Positions 26,100-34,326 of a stretch of 64,000 bases of DNA are shown here, piece after piece (within the stretch, counting starts at the first letter, position 1; each line of letters begins with the position of its first letter). This DNA comes from Plantactinospora mayteni (GTDB taxonomy: Bacteria > Actinomycetota > Actinomycetes > Mycobacteriales > Micromonosporaceae). The notes beneath the pieces were generated by a model. That model saw nothing but the letters and a program-made list of their open reading frames with translations. It ran no database searches and was not told where the DNA came from. The stretch spans positions 1-64,000 of the forward strand of contig NZ_BONX01000063.1 of the NCBI RefSeq assembly GCF_016862935.1. The letters are read 5' to 3'. The position numbers were made by a program, and so were the translations under genes.

Positions 26100-27866
26100 T
26101 CAGCGCCGTCGGTCACGGCGGCGCCGCCGGTAGGCCAGGACCAGCAGTGCGAGGGATCCGCCGACCCGGCCGGCCGCCCGACCGGCCCGCTCGACCGCCC
26201 CGGCCACGACGGCGGCCCGCCCGCCGGGCGGTTCCACCTCCAGCATCGGCAGATTCCCGTACGCCGTGTCGGCCGCCCGTTCCGCCTCCGGCCGGGACAG
26301 GTAGCCCTGGTTGCCGGTGAGCGTGACCTCGTCCGCCCGGTACCGCCACCGCCAGGTGCCGTCCCGTTCCCGCCACAGTTCGATCCGCGGGCCGCCGTCG
26401 CCGGCAGCCGGTCCCGTGGCAGCCCCGGTCGACCGGGGCTGCTCGGTCGACGGCCCGCCCTCGGTCGACGACTCCTCCTCGACGTCGCCCCGGCTGCCCA
26501 CCGTCGCCAGCCGCCGGACGGACCGGACGTCCCGGCGGGTCACGTCGCCGATCCCCCGCCCGCCGCCGCGCAGCAGCGCACGCGCGAGAAGGTACCCGAC
26601 GACCCCGGCCGGGACCGGCAGGACGAGGGCGAGTACCCGCAGGATCGACAGCACGTCCAGCACGGGCACCCGCAGCACCTTGGCGATGATGTCGTCGGCG
26701 GCGGCGACCAGCAGCACGACGAAGAAGGCCAGCACGGCGACGCCGAACCCGAGCCGGGCCGGGTGCCGACGGGGCGGGTCGAGCAACTGGTGGGACAACC
26801 CGTCGCCGCCACGCCAGCGTTCGAGGAACGGCCAGAGGTAGAGGCCGGCGAAGGCGACACCGCCCAGCACCGCCCCGGGCAGGAACGGCGACGGCACCAG
26901 ATGACCGAAGACGCGGAAGTCGGCGGCGGGAAGGAGCCGGAGCGCCCCGTCGCCCCAGGCGACGTACCAGTCGGGTTGCGCGGGTGAGCTGGCCTGGGCC
27001 GGATCGAACGGGCCGTAGATCCAGACCGGATTGATCTGGACGAGGCCGCCGAGGGCGAAGGTCACCGCGAAGACCCAGGCGAACAGCGCCAGCGTCCGGG
27101 CGGTGTAGCCGGGCCAGAACCGGGACCCGACGACGTTGTTCTCGGTCCGTCCCGGGCCGGGAAACTGGCTGTGCTTCTGCCGGACCAGGATGCCCAGGTG
27201 CGCGGCGATCAGCGCGGTCAACACGGCGGGGACGAGCAGGACGTGCGCGACGAACATCCGCGGCACCGTCTCGGCGGCCGGGAACTCACCACCGAAGGCG
27301 AGGAAGACCAGCCACTCGCCGACGAGCGGCACCGACTGGGTCACCGAGTAGAGGATCCGCAGGCCGGTACCGGAGAGCAGGTCGTCCGGGATCGAGTAGC
27401 CGGTGAAGCCGTTGAACAGGGCGAGGGCGAGCATGGTGACGCCGATCAGCCAGTTGATCTCACGTGGCTTGCGGAAGGCGCCGGTGAAGAAGATCCGCAG
27501 CAGGTGCAGCACGATCGCGGCGACGAAGAGCAGCGCCGACCAGTGGTGGGTCTGCCGCATCAGCAGACCCGCCCGGACGTCGAAGCTCAGCCGCACCGTG
27601 GAGGCGTACGCGGCGGAGGTGCGGGAACCGTCGAGTGCCTCGTACGCCCCGGTGTAGGTGGTCTCCGCGGTGCTCGGCTCGAAGAACAGGGTCAGGAAGA
27701 CACCGGTCAGCACGAGCACGACGAAGCTGTAGAGCGCGAGTTCGCCGAGCATGAACGACCAGTGGTCGGGGAAGACCTTGACCAGCGCCCTACGGACCAC
27801 CGGCGCGATTCGCAACCGGTCGTCGACGGTCCGGGCCAGCCGCCGTACCAGCCATCGGGTGATCAC
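26100..27866 (-). CDS. qcrB: Cytochrome bc1 complex cytochrome b subunit with C-terminal DUF1508-like extension
   Basis: 588 residues from GTG 27866, which overlaps the Rieske stop (GTGA). The membrane core (~1-475) carries the four haem ligands: His107 or His108 with His121 in one helix, and His208 with His223 in the next. The Qo-site motif is PDWY, as in other actinobacteria. It oxidises menaquinol and passes one electron through the b haems. After the core come an acidic Ser/Thr linker and a ~50-residue domain (IELWRERDGTWRWRYRAD ... NQGYLSRPEAERAAD) like DUF1508/YegP, then a final hydrophobic and Arg-rich tail. This extension is not part of normal QcrB. Last gene of the respiratory operon. 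Confidence 0.92.
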   Translation of the reverse strand: MITRWLVRRLARTVDDRLRIAPVVRRALVKVFPDHWSFMLGELALYSFVVLVLTGVFLTLFFEPSTAETTYTGAYEALDGSRTSAAYASTVRLSFDVRAGLLMRQTHHWSALLFVAAIVLHLLRIFFTGAFRKPREINWLIGVTMLALALFNGFTGYSIPDDLLSGTGLRILYSVTQSVPLVGEWLVFLAFGGEFPAAETVPRMFVAHVLLVPAVLTALIAAHLGILVRQKHSQFPGPGRTENNVVGSRFWPGYTARTLALFAWVFAVTFALGGLVQINPVWIYGPFDPAQASSPAQPDWYVAWGDGALRLLPAADFRVFGHLVPSPFLPGAVLGGVAFAGLYLWPFLERWRGGDGLSHQLLDPPRRHPARLGFGVAVLAFFVVLLVAAADDIIAKVLRVPVLDVLSILRVLALVLPVPAGVVGYLLARALLRGGGRGIGDVTRRDVRSVRRLATVGSRGDVEEESSTEGGPSTEQPRSTGAATGPAAGDGGPRIELWRERDGTWRWRYRADEVTLTGNQGYLSRPEAERAADTAYGNLPMLEVEPPGGRAAVVAGAVERAGRAAGRVGGSLALLVLAYRRRRRDRRR

Positions 27867-28843
27867 TTCAGGCTCCAGAACCCGGGTCCGGGTGGGGCGG
27901 TGAAGTCCCCGGTGGCGGTGAGATAGCCGTCGGCGTCGACGGTGATCGGCAGTCCGGGCAGGGCTCGCCCGGCCGGCCCGGCGATCGGTCGGGCGGCGGC
28001 GAGCAGGTCGAAGTTGGACTGGTGGCAGGGGCACAGCACCCGGGCGGTGCCCTTGAGATAGAGGGCGACCGGGCAGCCGGCGTGGGTACAGAGCAGTGAG
28101 TAGACGACGATGCCGTCCAGGTCGCCGCCGGGTGGTGGTGCGGTGAACCGCGCCGGGTCCAGCCGGACGGCGAAGGCCGGCACGTCACCCCGGTCCCGGT
28201 GACCCTCCGGGAACACGGTCAGCACCGTCTCGGCGGGTACGTCCGCCGGGCGTACCGGGGTGCCGTCGGCGCGGACCAGTCGTACCCCCGGCGCCCACGG
28301 AGTGGTACGCAGCGCGTGTACCGGTCGTTCCCGGTCGAACGGCAGCAGCGAGCGCAGCGGGAAGAGGGCCGCCGCGCCCAGCGCGCCGACCGCCAGGCCG
28401 AGTGCCGCGACGAGTCCCCGGCGCCGCAGCGGGCTCTCCGTTCCGGTCAACTCGTCGGCGGTGAGCCGCACCTCGGCGGGAGGTGAGTCGAACGGCTCGT
28501 GTTCCTCCACGTGCCCGCCGCCGGGCAGCAGGCGGCGGGCCCAGACGCCCAGGCCGAGCGCGATGCCGGCGAAGGCGACCGCCAGGGAGAGTCCCTCCAG
28601 TTGGGTCTGGCCACCGGTGGCGTACACGGTGGCGAAGCCGGCCGCGCCGAGCGCGCTGACGGCGAACGCGGCGGCGACGACCCGGGAGGCCGCGCGTTCC
28701 CGGCGGAGTGTCTCGGCCGGCGGGCTCGCGGCTGCTCGTCGCGGGCTCGTCGGACCTTTGCCGACCTCACCGACGTCCCCGTCGTGGCGGGACGGGGACG
28801 TCGGGGCGCTTCCGTCGCGCGGTTCGGGCTGAGAGCGGTTCAT
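27863..28843 (-). CDS. qcrA: Cytochrome bc1 complex Rieske iron-sulfur subunit
   Basis: 326 residues. A ~45-residue polar N-terminus and three membrane helices, the usual actinobacterial layout, precede the Rieske domain. The [2Fe-2S] ligand motifs are LLCTHAGC and CPCHQSNF. It takes one electron from menaquinol and passes it to the cytochrome c of QcrC. ATG 28843 overlaps the qcrC stop (ATGA), and its own stop overlaps qcrB (GTGA). Confidence 0.95.
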   Translation of the reverse strand: MNRSQPEPRDGSAPTSPSRHDGDVGEVGKGPTSPRRAAASPPAETLRRERAASRVVAAAFAVSALGAAGFATVYATGGQTQLEGLSLAVAFAGIALGLGVWARRLLPGGGHVEEHEPFDSPPAEVRLTADELTGTESPLRRRGLVAALGLAVGALGAAALFPLRSLLPFDRERPVHALRTTPWAPGVRLVRADGTPVRPADVPAETVLTVFPEGHRDRGDVPAFAVRLDPARFTAPPPGGDLDGIVVYSLLCTHAGCPVALYLKGTARVLCPCHQSNFDLLAAARPIAGPAGRALPGLPITVDADGYLTATGDFTAPPGPGFWSLK

Positions 28844-29745
28844 TCGTCGGCCCTGCGGCCGAGCCAGCGGGCGGCCAGGACGAGCAGCAGCAGTCCGACC
28901 CCCCAGGCCACCAGACCCTCGGTGGTCGGGCCGAGCCGGCCCAGCGACGCGCCACCCCGGTCGAGCCGGTCGCCGCGCAGCTCCTGCACGTAGCTGGCGA
29001 GGGCATCCAGCTCCCGCTGCTGGAGAACCGTCTCCGGGAAGGCCGGCATCAGCCCGGGACCGACCCGTACCGCCTCGGCGACCTGGAGCGGTGTGGACCC
29101 TTCCAGCGAGGGTGCGATCAGCCCGTTGGTCAACGTCGCGCCGACACCGGCGGCCGAGTGGCAGGCGGCGCAGTTGGCGAGGAAGACCTCCCGGCCGGTA
29201 CGCAGGTCGCCCGGCGACACCGTCGGGATCTCCGGGCCACCGCCGCCGAAGCTGTCCACGTGCGCGACGATGGCCCGGATGTCCTCGGCCGAGAAGGCCG
29301 GCCGGCGGTGCGGCGGCTGCACCGCCACCTTCTCCAGCGGCATCCGGCCGGTGCTCAACTGGAAGTCCACCGACGCGGGGCCGACCCCGACCAGCCCCGG
29401 ACCTCGCTGGCTGCCCTGACCGGCCGGCCCGTGGCAGCTCGCGCAGTTGCGCAGGTAGAGGTCGGCGCCACGGGCGCCGGCCGGGTCTGCCGGCGGCACC
29501 GTCCCGGTCGGACCGCCGGTGGCGGCCGGGGACGCCGTGCCGCCGGGTAGGGAGGCGGCCGTCGGGGTGGGCACCGGAACCGGCGCCGCGGCTGCGGGCA
29601 GTGGTACCGGGCCGGCGGCGAGGCCGAGCACGACCGCGATCAACAGCGCCCGCCAGCCGTTCGGGCGACCGCCTCTGCCCGCCTCGGCCACCGCCGCTCC
29701 CCTCGGCACCCCCGCTCCCCTCGGCATAGCCGCTCCCCTCGGCAT
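28840..29745 (-). CDS. qcrC: Cytochrome bc1 complex di-haem cytochrome c subunit
   Basis: About 301 residues if started at ATG 29745. Two c-type haem sites, NCASCH and NCAACH, occupy two tandem cytochrome c folds; an N-terminal signal anchor (RALLIAVVLGLAAGPVPL) and a C-terminal membrane helix (LVAWGVGLLLLVLAARWLG) hold it to the membrane. It links the bc1 complex directly to the oxidase in actinobacterial supercomplexes. The start is uncertain. Six in-frame start codons (29781, 29763, 29745, 29727, 29709, 29691) each follow the same SD-like GAGGGGAG by 5 bases within an 18-base tandem repeat, and GTG 29865 opens the frame. I chose the first ATG. Its stop overlaps qcrA (ATGA). Confidence 0.88.
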   Translation of the reverse strand: MPRGAAMPRGAGVPRGAAVAEAGRGGRPNGWRALLIAVVLGLAAGPVPLPAAAAPVPVPTPTAASLPGGTASPAATGGPTGTVPPADPAGARGADLYLRNCASCHGPAGQGSQRGPGLVGVGPASVDFQLSTGRMPLEKVAVQPPHRRPAFSAEDIRAIVAHVDSFGGGGPEIPTVSPGDLRTGREVFLANCAACHSAAGVGATLTNGLIAPSLEGSTPLQVAEAVRVGPGLMPAFPETVLQQRELDALASYVQELRGDRLDRGGASLGRLGPTTEGLVAWGVGLLLLVLAARWLGRRADE

Positions 29746-29794
29746 AGCCGCTCCCCTCGGCACCGCCGCTCCCCTCGGCACCGCCGCTCCCCTC
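29689..29794 (-). repeat. Tandem 18-base repeat, each unit with a ribosome site and a start codon
   Basis: On the minus strand the unit GTGCCGAGGGGAGCGGCG recurs with exact 18-base spacing; GAGGGGAG lies at 29787, 29769, 29751, 29733, 29715 and 29697. Each is followed after 5 bases by GTG, GTG, ATG, ATG, GTG, GTG. All are in the qcrC frame and encode repeats of RGAA(V/M)P. It lies between the upstream cytochrome c gene and the qcrC signal anchor. Confidence 0.9.
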
Positions 29795-29875
29795 GCTCGA
29801 AACGGGCCAAGATCATCCGCCGCCTCGGCTCCTCGCCCACCGACGTCGGCCACCTCCCGGTTCACCCGTGCCGCC

Positions 29876-30271
29876 TCATTCGAGGGTGAACAGGTAGGCG
29901 ACGATGTCCCGGGCGTCGGCCTCGTCCACCCCGAGGTCGGGCATGGCGGTACCCGGCTCGACCGACTGCGGGTCCTGGATCCAGCGCCGCAGGTTCTCCG
30001 CGTTGTTCGGCAGCTCACCCGCGATGTACGAGCGCGCCCCGAACCGGGTCAGCGGCGGGCCCACCAGCCCGTCCGCCCGGTCCACTCCCGGCACGGTGTG
30101 GCAGCCCCCGCAGCCGTACTGCTGGATCAACCGGGCTCCTCGTTCGGGGTACCCCTCCCGCACCTCGGGGGGCGGCGGAGGTGGCACGCGGGCGCAGGCG
30201 GCCAGCACGGCCACCGCCGCGACCGCGACGAGCAGCGGTGGCCGGGGCCGGCCCAGAGCGTTCCAGTTCAT
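29876..30271 (-). CDS. Mono-haem cytochrome c lipoprotein
   Basis: 131 residues. The N-terminal signal ends in a lipobox, VAVLAACAR, giving a lipid-anchored protein after a Pro-rich spacer. One haem c site (YGCGGCH) and an axial Met in GTAMPDLG are visible. The ATG overlaps the ctaG stop (ATGA). It probably shuttles electrons between QcrC and the CtaC cytochrome domain or serves as an alternative donor. It is not a standard part of qcr-cta clusters of actinobacteria. Confidence 0.88.
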   Translation of the reverse strand: MNWNALGRPRPPLLVAVAAVAVLAACARVPPPPPPEVREGYPERGARLIQQYGCGGCHTVPGVDRADGLVGPPLTRFGARSYIAGELPNNAENLRRWIQDPQSVEPGTAMPDLGVDEADARDIVAYLFTLE

Positions 30272-31356
30272 CGGGTTCCCTTCCCGGCCGCCGGTCGGGC
30301 CGGGCTACCGGCACCGTGGTCGACCCGGGCGGACGCGTCGCGGCGGGAGCCGGCAGGCCGGTCGTCGGGGAGCGGCCCCGGTCCGCACGGGGAGGCCGGG
30401 TTGTCGGGGAGCGGCCCCGGTCCGCACGGGGAGGCCGGGTTGTCGGGGAGCAGCCCCGGTCCGCACGGGGAGGTCCGGTCGTCGGGGAGCAGCCCGAGGC
30501 CGCGCGGGGAGGTCCGGTCCAGCCCGGACAGCCAGCGCAGGAACACGATCGACGCCGCCGTGAGTATCGCGACGTCCATCGGGATCCACATGAGCAGCCC
30601 GGCGAGCTGCTGGTCGGCGAGCGGGTCGCCGTCGCCGGGCCCGAGGATCCCGGCCGGGTAGATCGGGTCGGACGCCAGGGTGAGGGCCGCACCGAGCGCG
30701 GATGCCGCCAGCATCGTGGCGACCAGCAGCAGAACGGCGACCGGACCGGGGATCCGGTGTCGTTCGGCGCCGAGCACCGTCGACCAGAGCAGGGCCGCCG
30801 CGACGACGAACGAGGCGTGTTCGACCATGTGCACGAGATCGTTCTGCACCGCCAGCCGGTAGGGGGCGGGCAGGTGCCAGATCCAGATCACGCCGCCGTG
30901 CAGGGTGCCGGCCAGTACGGCGAGGCTGCCGGGGCGGCGGAGCCAGGTCCCGGCCGCCGTGCCGCGCCAGCGGGCCCAGCGTCGGCGCAGCCGTCTCGGT
31001 CCGGCCAGCGCCAGCGGCAGGCCGAGCGCCGCCGCCGCCATCCCCGGCCCGGCCACCAGCAGCAGGATCATGTGCTGGGCCATGTGACCCGTGAAGGAGC
31101 CCTCGGCCCGCTCGTGTACCGGGCCGGTCGACGCGACCAGCACCGCGGCGACGCCCAGCCCGAACGCCGCGACCCGCCACCGGGGGACCACCGCGCCGAC
31201 GCCGCGCCGGCTCCACAGCTCGTGTACGCCCCGGCCGTACCCGGCGCCGAGCATCGCGAGCGTGCCGAGCAGGGCCAGGTTCGTCCACGCCTGCCCGGCC
31301 ACGGTGCCGTGGGCCAGCGGTTCGACCGGCCCGGCCCAGCCGTTCACCGTTGACAT
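30268..31356 (-). CDS. ctaG: CtaG-type cytochrome c oxidase assembly protein (caa3_CtaG)
   Basis: 362 residues. Seven or so membrane helices with the family's conserved His/Met segments (SFTGHMAQHMILLL, LHGGVIWIWHLPAPYR, HMVEHASFVV). This membrane protein is thought to deliver copper to CuB of caa3-type oxidases and is unrelated to the Cox11-type CtaG. The C-terminal ~60 residues are a 13-residue tandem repeat, (S)PCGPGLLPDD-like, four units. ATG 31356 overlaps the previous gene by 13 bases; GTG 31347 would give a GTGA overlap and is an alternative start. Confidence 0.88.
   Translation of the reverse strand: MSTVNGWAGPVEPLAHGTVAGQAWTNLALLGTLAMLGAGYGRGVHELWSRRGVGAVVPRWRVAAFGLGVAAVLVASTGPVHERAEGSFTGHMAQHMILLLVAGPGMAAAALGLPLALAGPRRLRRRWARWRGTAAGTWLRRPGSLAVLAGTLHGGVIWIWHLPAPYRLAVQNDLVHMVEHASFVVAAALLWSTVLGAERHRIPGPVAVLLLVATMLAASALGAALTLASDPIYPAGILGPGDGDPLADQQLAGLLMWIPMDVAILTAASIVFLRWLSGLDRTSPRGLGLLPDDRTSPCGPGLLPDNPASPCGPGPLPDNPASPCGPGPLPDDRPAGSRRDASARVDHGAGSPARPAAGKGTR
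30364..30519 (-). repeat. Four 39-base tandem repeats in the 3' end of ctaG
   Basis: Units begin with GTCGGGGAGC at 30364, 30403, 30442 and 30481 on the plus strand, exactly 39 bases apart. On the minus strand they encode 13-residue Pro/Gly-rich repeats with a Cys in three of the four. Confidence 0.9.
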
Positions 31357-31748
31357 GGCGACAGCACCAGGGCGGCGACACCGCCGAGCACGATCATGGC
31401 CAGCGCCAGCGTGTTCAACCAGAGCCCGACGAAGGCCAGCAGATGGGCGCGGCCCACCGACTGCTCGCCGCCCTCCGGCAGGTCGGCGCGGGTACGCCGC
31501 CAGGCGAGCACCGAGACGCCGAGCGCGGCGACGGCACCGGCCGCCGGGAGGAGAACCGCCAGCGCGATGGCGCCGGTCAGCGGGAACCCGGCGAGTTCGT
31601 CGTGCCCGGCCTCGCAGGTGAGTTCGTCGATGCTCCAGGCGGCCAGCGCGTGCACGGTCCAGGACAGCACGCCACCGAGTACGGCGAACCAGAGCAGCAG
31701 CCCGCCGAAGGTGGCCGCCCGGGGCGAGAGTCGCTCGGTCAACGTCAC
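31344..31748 (-). CDS. Small membrane protein of the caa3 oxidase cluster
   Basis: 134 residues from GTG 31748, overlapping the ctaE stop (GTGA). About four membrane helices; the first loop has one Cys in ELTCEAGHDELAG. It has no clear resemblance to subunit IV (CtaF), though its position would suit a small oxidase subunit or assembly factor. It overlaps ctaG by 13 bases. Confidence 0.75.
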   Translation of the reverse strand: MTLTERLSPRAATFGGLLLWFAVLGGVLSWTVHALAAWSIDELTCEAGHDELAGFPLTGAIALAVLLPAAGAVAALGVSVLAWRRTRADLPEGGEQSVGRAHLLAFVGLWLNTLALAMIVLGGVAALVLSPCQR

Positions 31749-32374
31749 AACCTCGGCGAGAGGTAGACGGTGAACAGGATCGCCACCCAGACCGCGTCGA
31801 CGAAGTGCCAGTAGTAGGCGACGATGCGGACCCGCTCGTAGCGGTGCGGGCCGAAACTGCCGTGCAGGGAGGCGACGAGCAGCCAGCAGACCATCAGCAG
31901 CCCGACGGCGACGTGCGAGCCGTGGAAGGTGGTGATGGCGTAGAACAGCGACCCGTAGACGTTGGTGGTGAAGGTGTACTCGCGGAGGATCCCGGAGTAC
32001 TCCACGCCCTGTAGGCCGAGGAACGTCCCGCCCATCACGAGGGTGCCGAAGAGGCCGGCCCGCAACTGCCAGCGCCGGCCCTGCCGGATGCCCGCCTCGG
32101 CCCAGAGCACCGGCAGGCTGCTCGGCACCAGTACCGCTGTCATGATCAACGGCAGCAGGAGTTCCGGCTGCCGGATCCCGTCGGGCGGCCACGGGGCGCC
32201 GTGCTGGAACCGGAGGTAGAAGTAACTGCCGAACAGCGCGGCGAAGAGCGTCCCCTCGGTGGTGAGGAACAGCATCACCCCCCACCAGCCGGTCGACCGG
32301 CCGACCGGTTCCTCGGTGGCCAACCCGGTCGGGCGGGTCGCCGCCGTCAAGATGCCCTCGCCGCGCTCGGTCAT
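31745..32374 (-). CDS. ctaE: Cytochrome c oxidase subunit III
   Basis: 209 residues, five membrane helices as in other bacterial short subunit III. Typical segments: STGWWGVMLFLTTEGTLFA, FLGLQGVEY, TTFHGSHVAVGLLM and the C-terminal YYWHFVDAVWVAIL. It stabilises subunit I and its proton uptake. ATG 32374 overlaps the ctaD stop (ATGA). Confidence 0.95.
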   Translation of the reverse strand: MTERGEGILTAATRPTGLATEEPVGRSTGWWGVMLFLTTEGTLFAALFGSYFYLRFQHGAPWPPDGIRQPELLLPLIMTAVLVPSSLPVLWAEAGIRQGRRWQLRAGLFGTLVMGGTFLGLQGVEYSGILREYTFTTNVYGSLFYAITTFHGSHVAVGLLMVCWLLVASLHGSFGPHRYERVRIVAYYWHFVDAVWVAILFTVYLSPRL

Positions 32375-34302
32375 GCCGGCACGCCCGCTTCCTCCGGGGT
32401 ACGGTGCGCCGGCCAGAGCCACCCGGCCAGCGTGCCGGCGAACAGGGCGCCACCGGCGGCGGCGACCCAGTACCAGGCGAAGAGCAGACCGACGAAGACG
32501 GTCAGCAGGCCGATGGCGGCCACCAGCGGTTTGAGGGTCTCCTCCGGCATCCGCACCGCCCGCTCGTAGCGGCCGTCGAGTTCGCTGGTGAACAGGGTCT
32601 GCCGGCCGTCGGTCAGGATCCGGTCCTCGGTCGCGCCCGGTCCGGTGGATTCGGCGGTACGCGGGTCCCAGACCGGATGCAGGCTGTGCACCCGGGGCAG
32701 CACCGGGAAGTTGTACGGCTTCGGCGGTGAACTGGTGGCCCACTCCAGGCTGTCGCCGCCCCACGGGTCGTCCGGGGCGGGCGCTCCGCGCCGCAGCGCG
32801 TGTACCACCCCGACCGCCACCAGCAACAACCCGAGGCCCAGCACGTACGCCCCGACGGTGGCCAGCAGGTTCCACGGGTCCCAGCCGAGCCCGCCGGGAT
32901 AGGTGTAGACCCGGCGGGGCATGCCGAGCAGCCCGGAGACGTGCATCGGGAAGAAGGTGAGGTTCATGCCGACGAAGATCAGCCAGAAGGCGTACCGGCC
33001 GAGCCGCTCGCTGTACATCCGCCCGGAGATCTTCGGCAGCCAGTAGTAGATCGCGGCCAGGATCGGGAAGACCGCCCCGCCGAACAGCACGTAGTGGAAG
33101 TGCGCCACCACGAAGTACGAGTCGGTGGTCTGCTGGTCGAAGGCGGTCAGCGCGAACATCACCCCGGTGAAGCCGCCGATCACGAAGGTGACGATGAAAC
33201 CGACGACGAAGAGGAACGGCACCCGTACGACGATCCGGCCCAGCAGCATGGTGGCGAGCCAGGCGAAGATCTGGAGTCCCGACGGGATCGTGATGATCGT
33301 GCTCGCGGCGCTGAAGAAGCCGTACGACAGTTGGGGCAGGCCGGTGGCGAACATGTGGTGCACCCAGACCCCGAACGAGATGATGGCGATCGCGACCACC
33401 GAGAGGACGATCAGCGGGTAGGCGACGATGCCGCGCCGGCAGAAGACCGGCAGTACCGCCGAGACGATGCCGAGCGCGGGCATCACGATGATGTAGACGT
33501 CCGGGTGGCCGAAGATCCAGAACAGGTGCTGCCAGAGCAGCACGTTCCCGCCCCGGTCGGTGTCGAAGAACCGGGTGTCGAAGCGGCGGTCGAGGAAGAG
33601 CAGGGCGTTGTCGAGGTTCAGCACCGGCAGCGCGAAAATGACCATGAACGAGGTGGCGACGATCGCCCAGACGAAGACCGGTACCCGGTTGAGCGACATC
33701 CCGGGAGCACGCAGCTTCAGCGAGGTGACGATGAAGTTGATCGCGCCGGCCGAGGTGGAGATGCCCAGGAAGAGCAGCCCCAGCGTGTAGACGTCCAGGT
33801 GCAGGCCGGGCGTGTGCCGCTCGTCGGTCAACGGCACGTACGCGAACCAGCCGCCGTTCGGGGCGGCCCCGGCCGGCACGCTCGCCCACATGAAGAGCCC
33901 GGCGAAGAGGAACACCCAGTAGCCGAAGGCGTTCAGCCGGGGAAAGGCCATGTCCCGGGCGCCGACCATCAGTGGCACCAGGAAGTTGCCGAACCCGAAC
34001 AGCATCGGGGTGGAGAACAGGAAGATCATCGCCGTGCCGTGCATGCTGAAGAGCTGGTTGTATTCGCCCGGCGACAGGATCTCGGCCTCCGGCCCGGCCA
34101 ACTGGGTCCGCATCGCCAGCGCACTGAATCCGGCGAAGCCGAAGAAGACCGCCGCGGTGACCAGGTAGCGCCGCCCGATCCGCTTGTGGTCCACGGTGCT
34201 GAACCAGCCCCGCAGGGTCGGCGGCTCCGCCCACTCGGCGGTCAGCCTCTCGACCACCTCGGTGCCGGGGCCGGCACCGCGCTCGGTCGTACTCGACGGC
34301 AT
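32371..34302 (-). CDS. ctaD: Cytochrome c oxidase subunit I with atypical proton-channel residues
   Basis: 643 residues: the 12-helix haem-copper core plus a C-terminal extension with two more helices, as in caa3 oxidases. Metal ligands are present: FSMHGTAM (low-spin haem), GHPDVY with the cross-linked Tyr, VHHMFATG (CuB) and VVAHFHYV. The D-channel entrance Asp is kept (GARDMAFPRLN). Two key residues differ. The Glu of GHPEVY is Asp (codon 33499-33501). The K-channel Lys of PTGxKxF is Gln in IPSGLQIFAW (codon 33271-33273). It reduces O2 to water. Second gene of the operon, 24 bases after ctaC. Confidence 0.95.
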   Translation of the reverse strand: MPSSTTERGAGPGTEVVERLTAEWAEPPTLRGWFSTVDHKRIGRRYLVTAAVFFGFAGFSALAMRTQLAGPEAEILSPGEYNQLFSMHGTAMIFLFSTPMLFGFGNFLVPLMVGARDMAFPRLNAFGYWVFLFAGLFMWASVPAGAAPNGGWFAYVPLTDERHTPGLHLDVYTLGLLFLGISTSAGAINFIVTSLKLRAPGMSLNRVPVFVWAIVATSFMVIFALPVLNLDNALLFLDRRFDTRFFDTDRGGNVLLWQHLFWIFGHPDVYIIVMPALGIVSAVLPVFCRRGIVAYPLIVLSVVAIAIISFGVWVHHMFATGLPQLSYGFFSAASTIITIPSGLQIFAWLATMLLGRIVVRVPFLFVVGFIVTFVIGGFTGVMFALTAFDQQTTDSYFVVAHFHYVLFGGAVFPILAAIYYWLPKISGRMYSERLGRYAFWLIFVGMNLTFFPMHVSGLLGMPRRVYTYPGGLGWDPWNLLATVGAYVLGLGLLLVAVGVVHALRRGAPAPDDPWGGDSLEWATSSPPKPYNFPVLPRVHSLHPVWDPRTAESTGPGATEDRILTDGRQTLFTSELDGRYERAVRMPEETLKPLVAAIGLLTVFVGLLFAWYWVAAAGGALFAGTLAGWLWPAHRTPEEAGVPA

Positions 34303-34326
34303 GCGCCCTCCTCCGCTCCCCCGGCG

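Noticed and set aside
29865-30018. Extension of qcrC upstream to 30018
   Set aside because: It would overlap the cytochrome c lipoprotein gene over its haem-domain C-terminus and adds a sequence unlike any QcrC.
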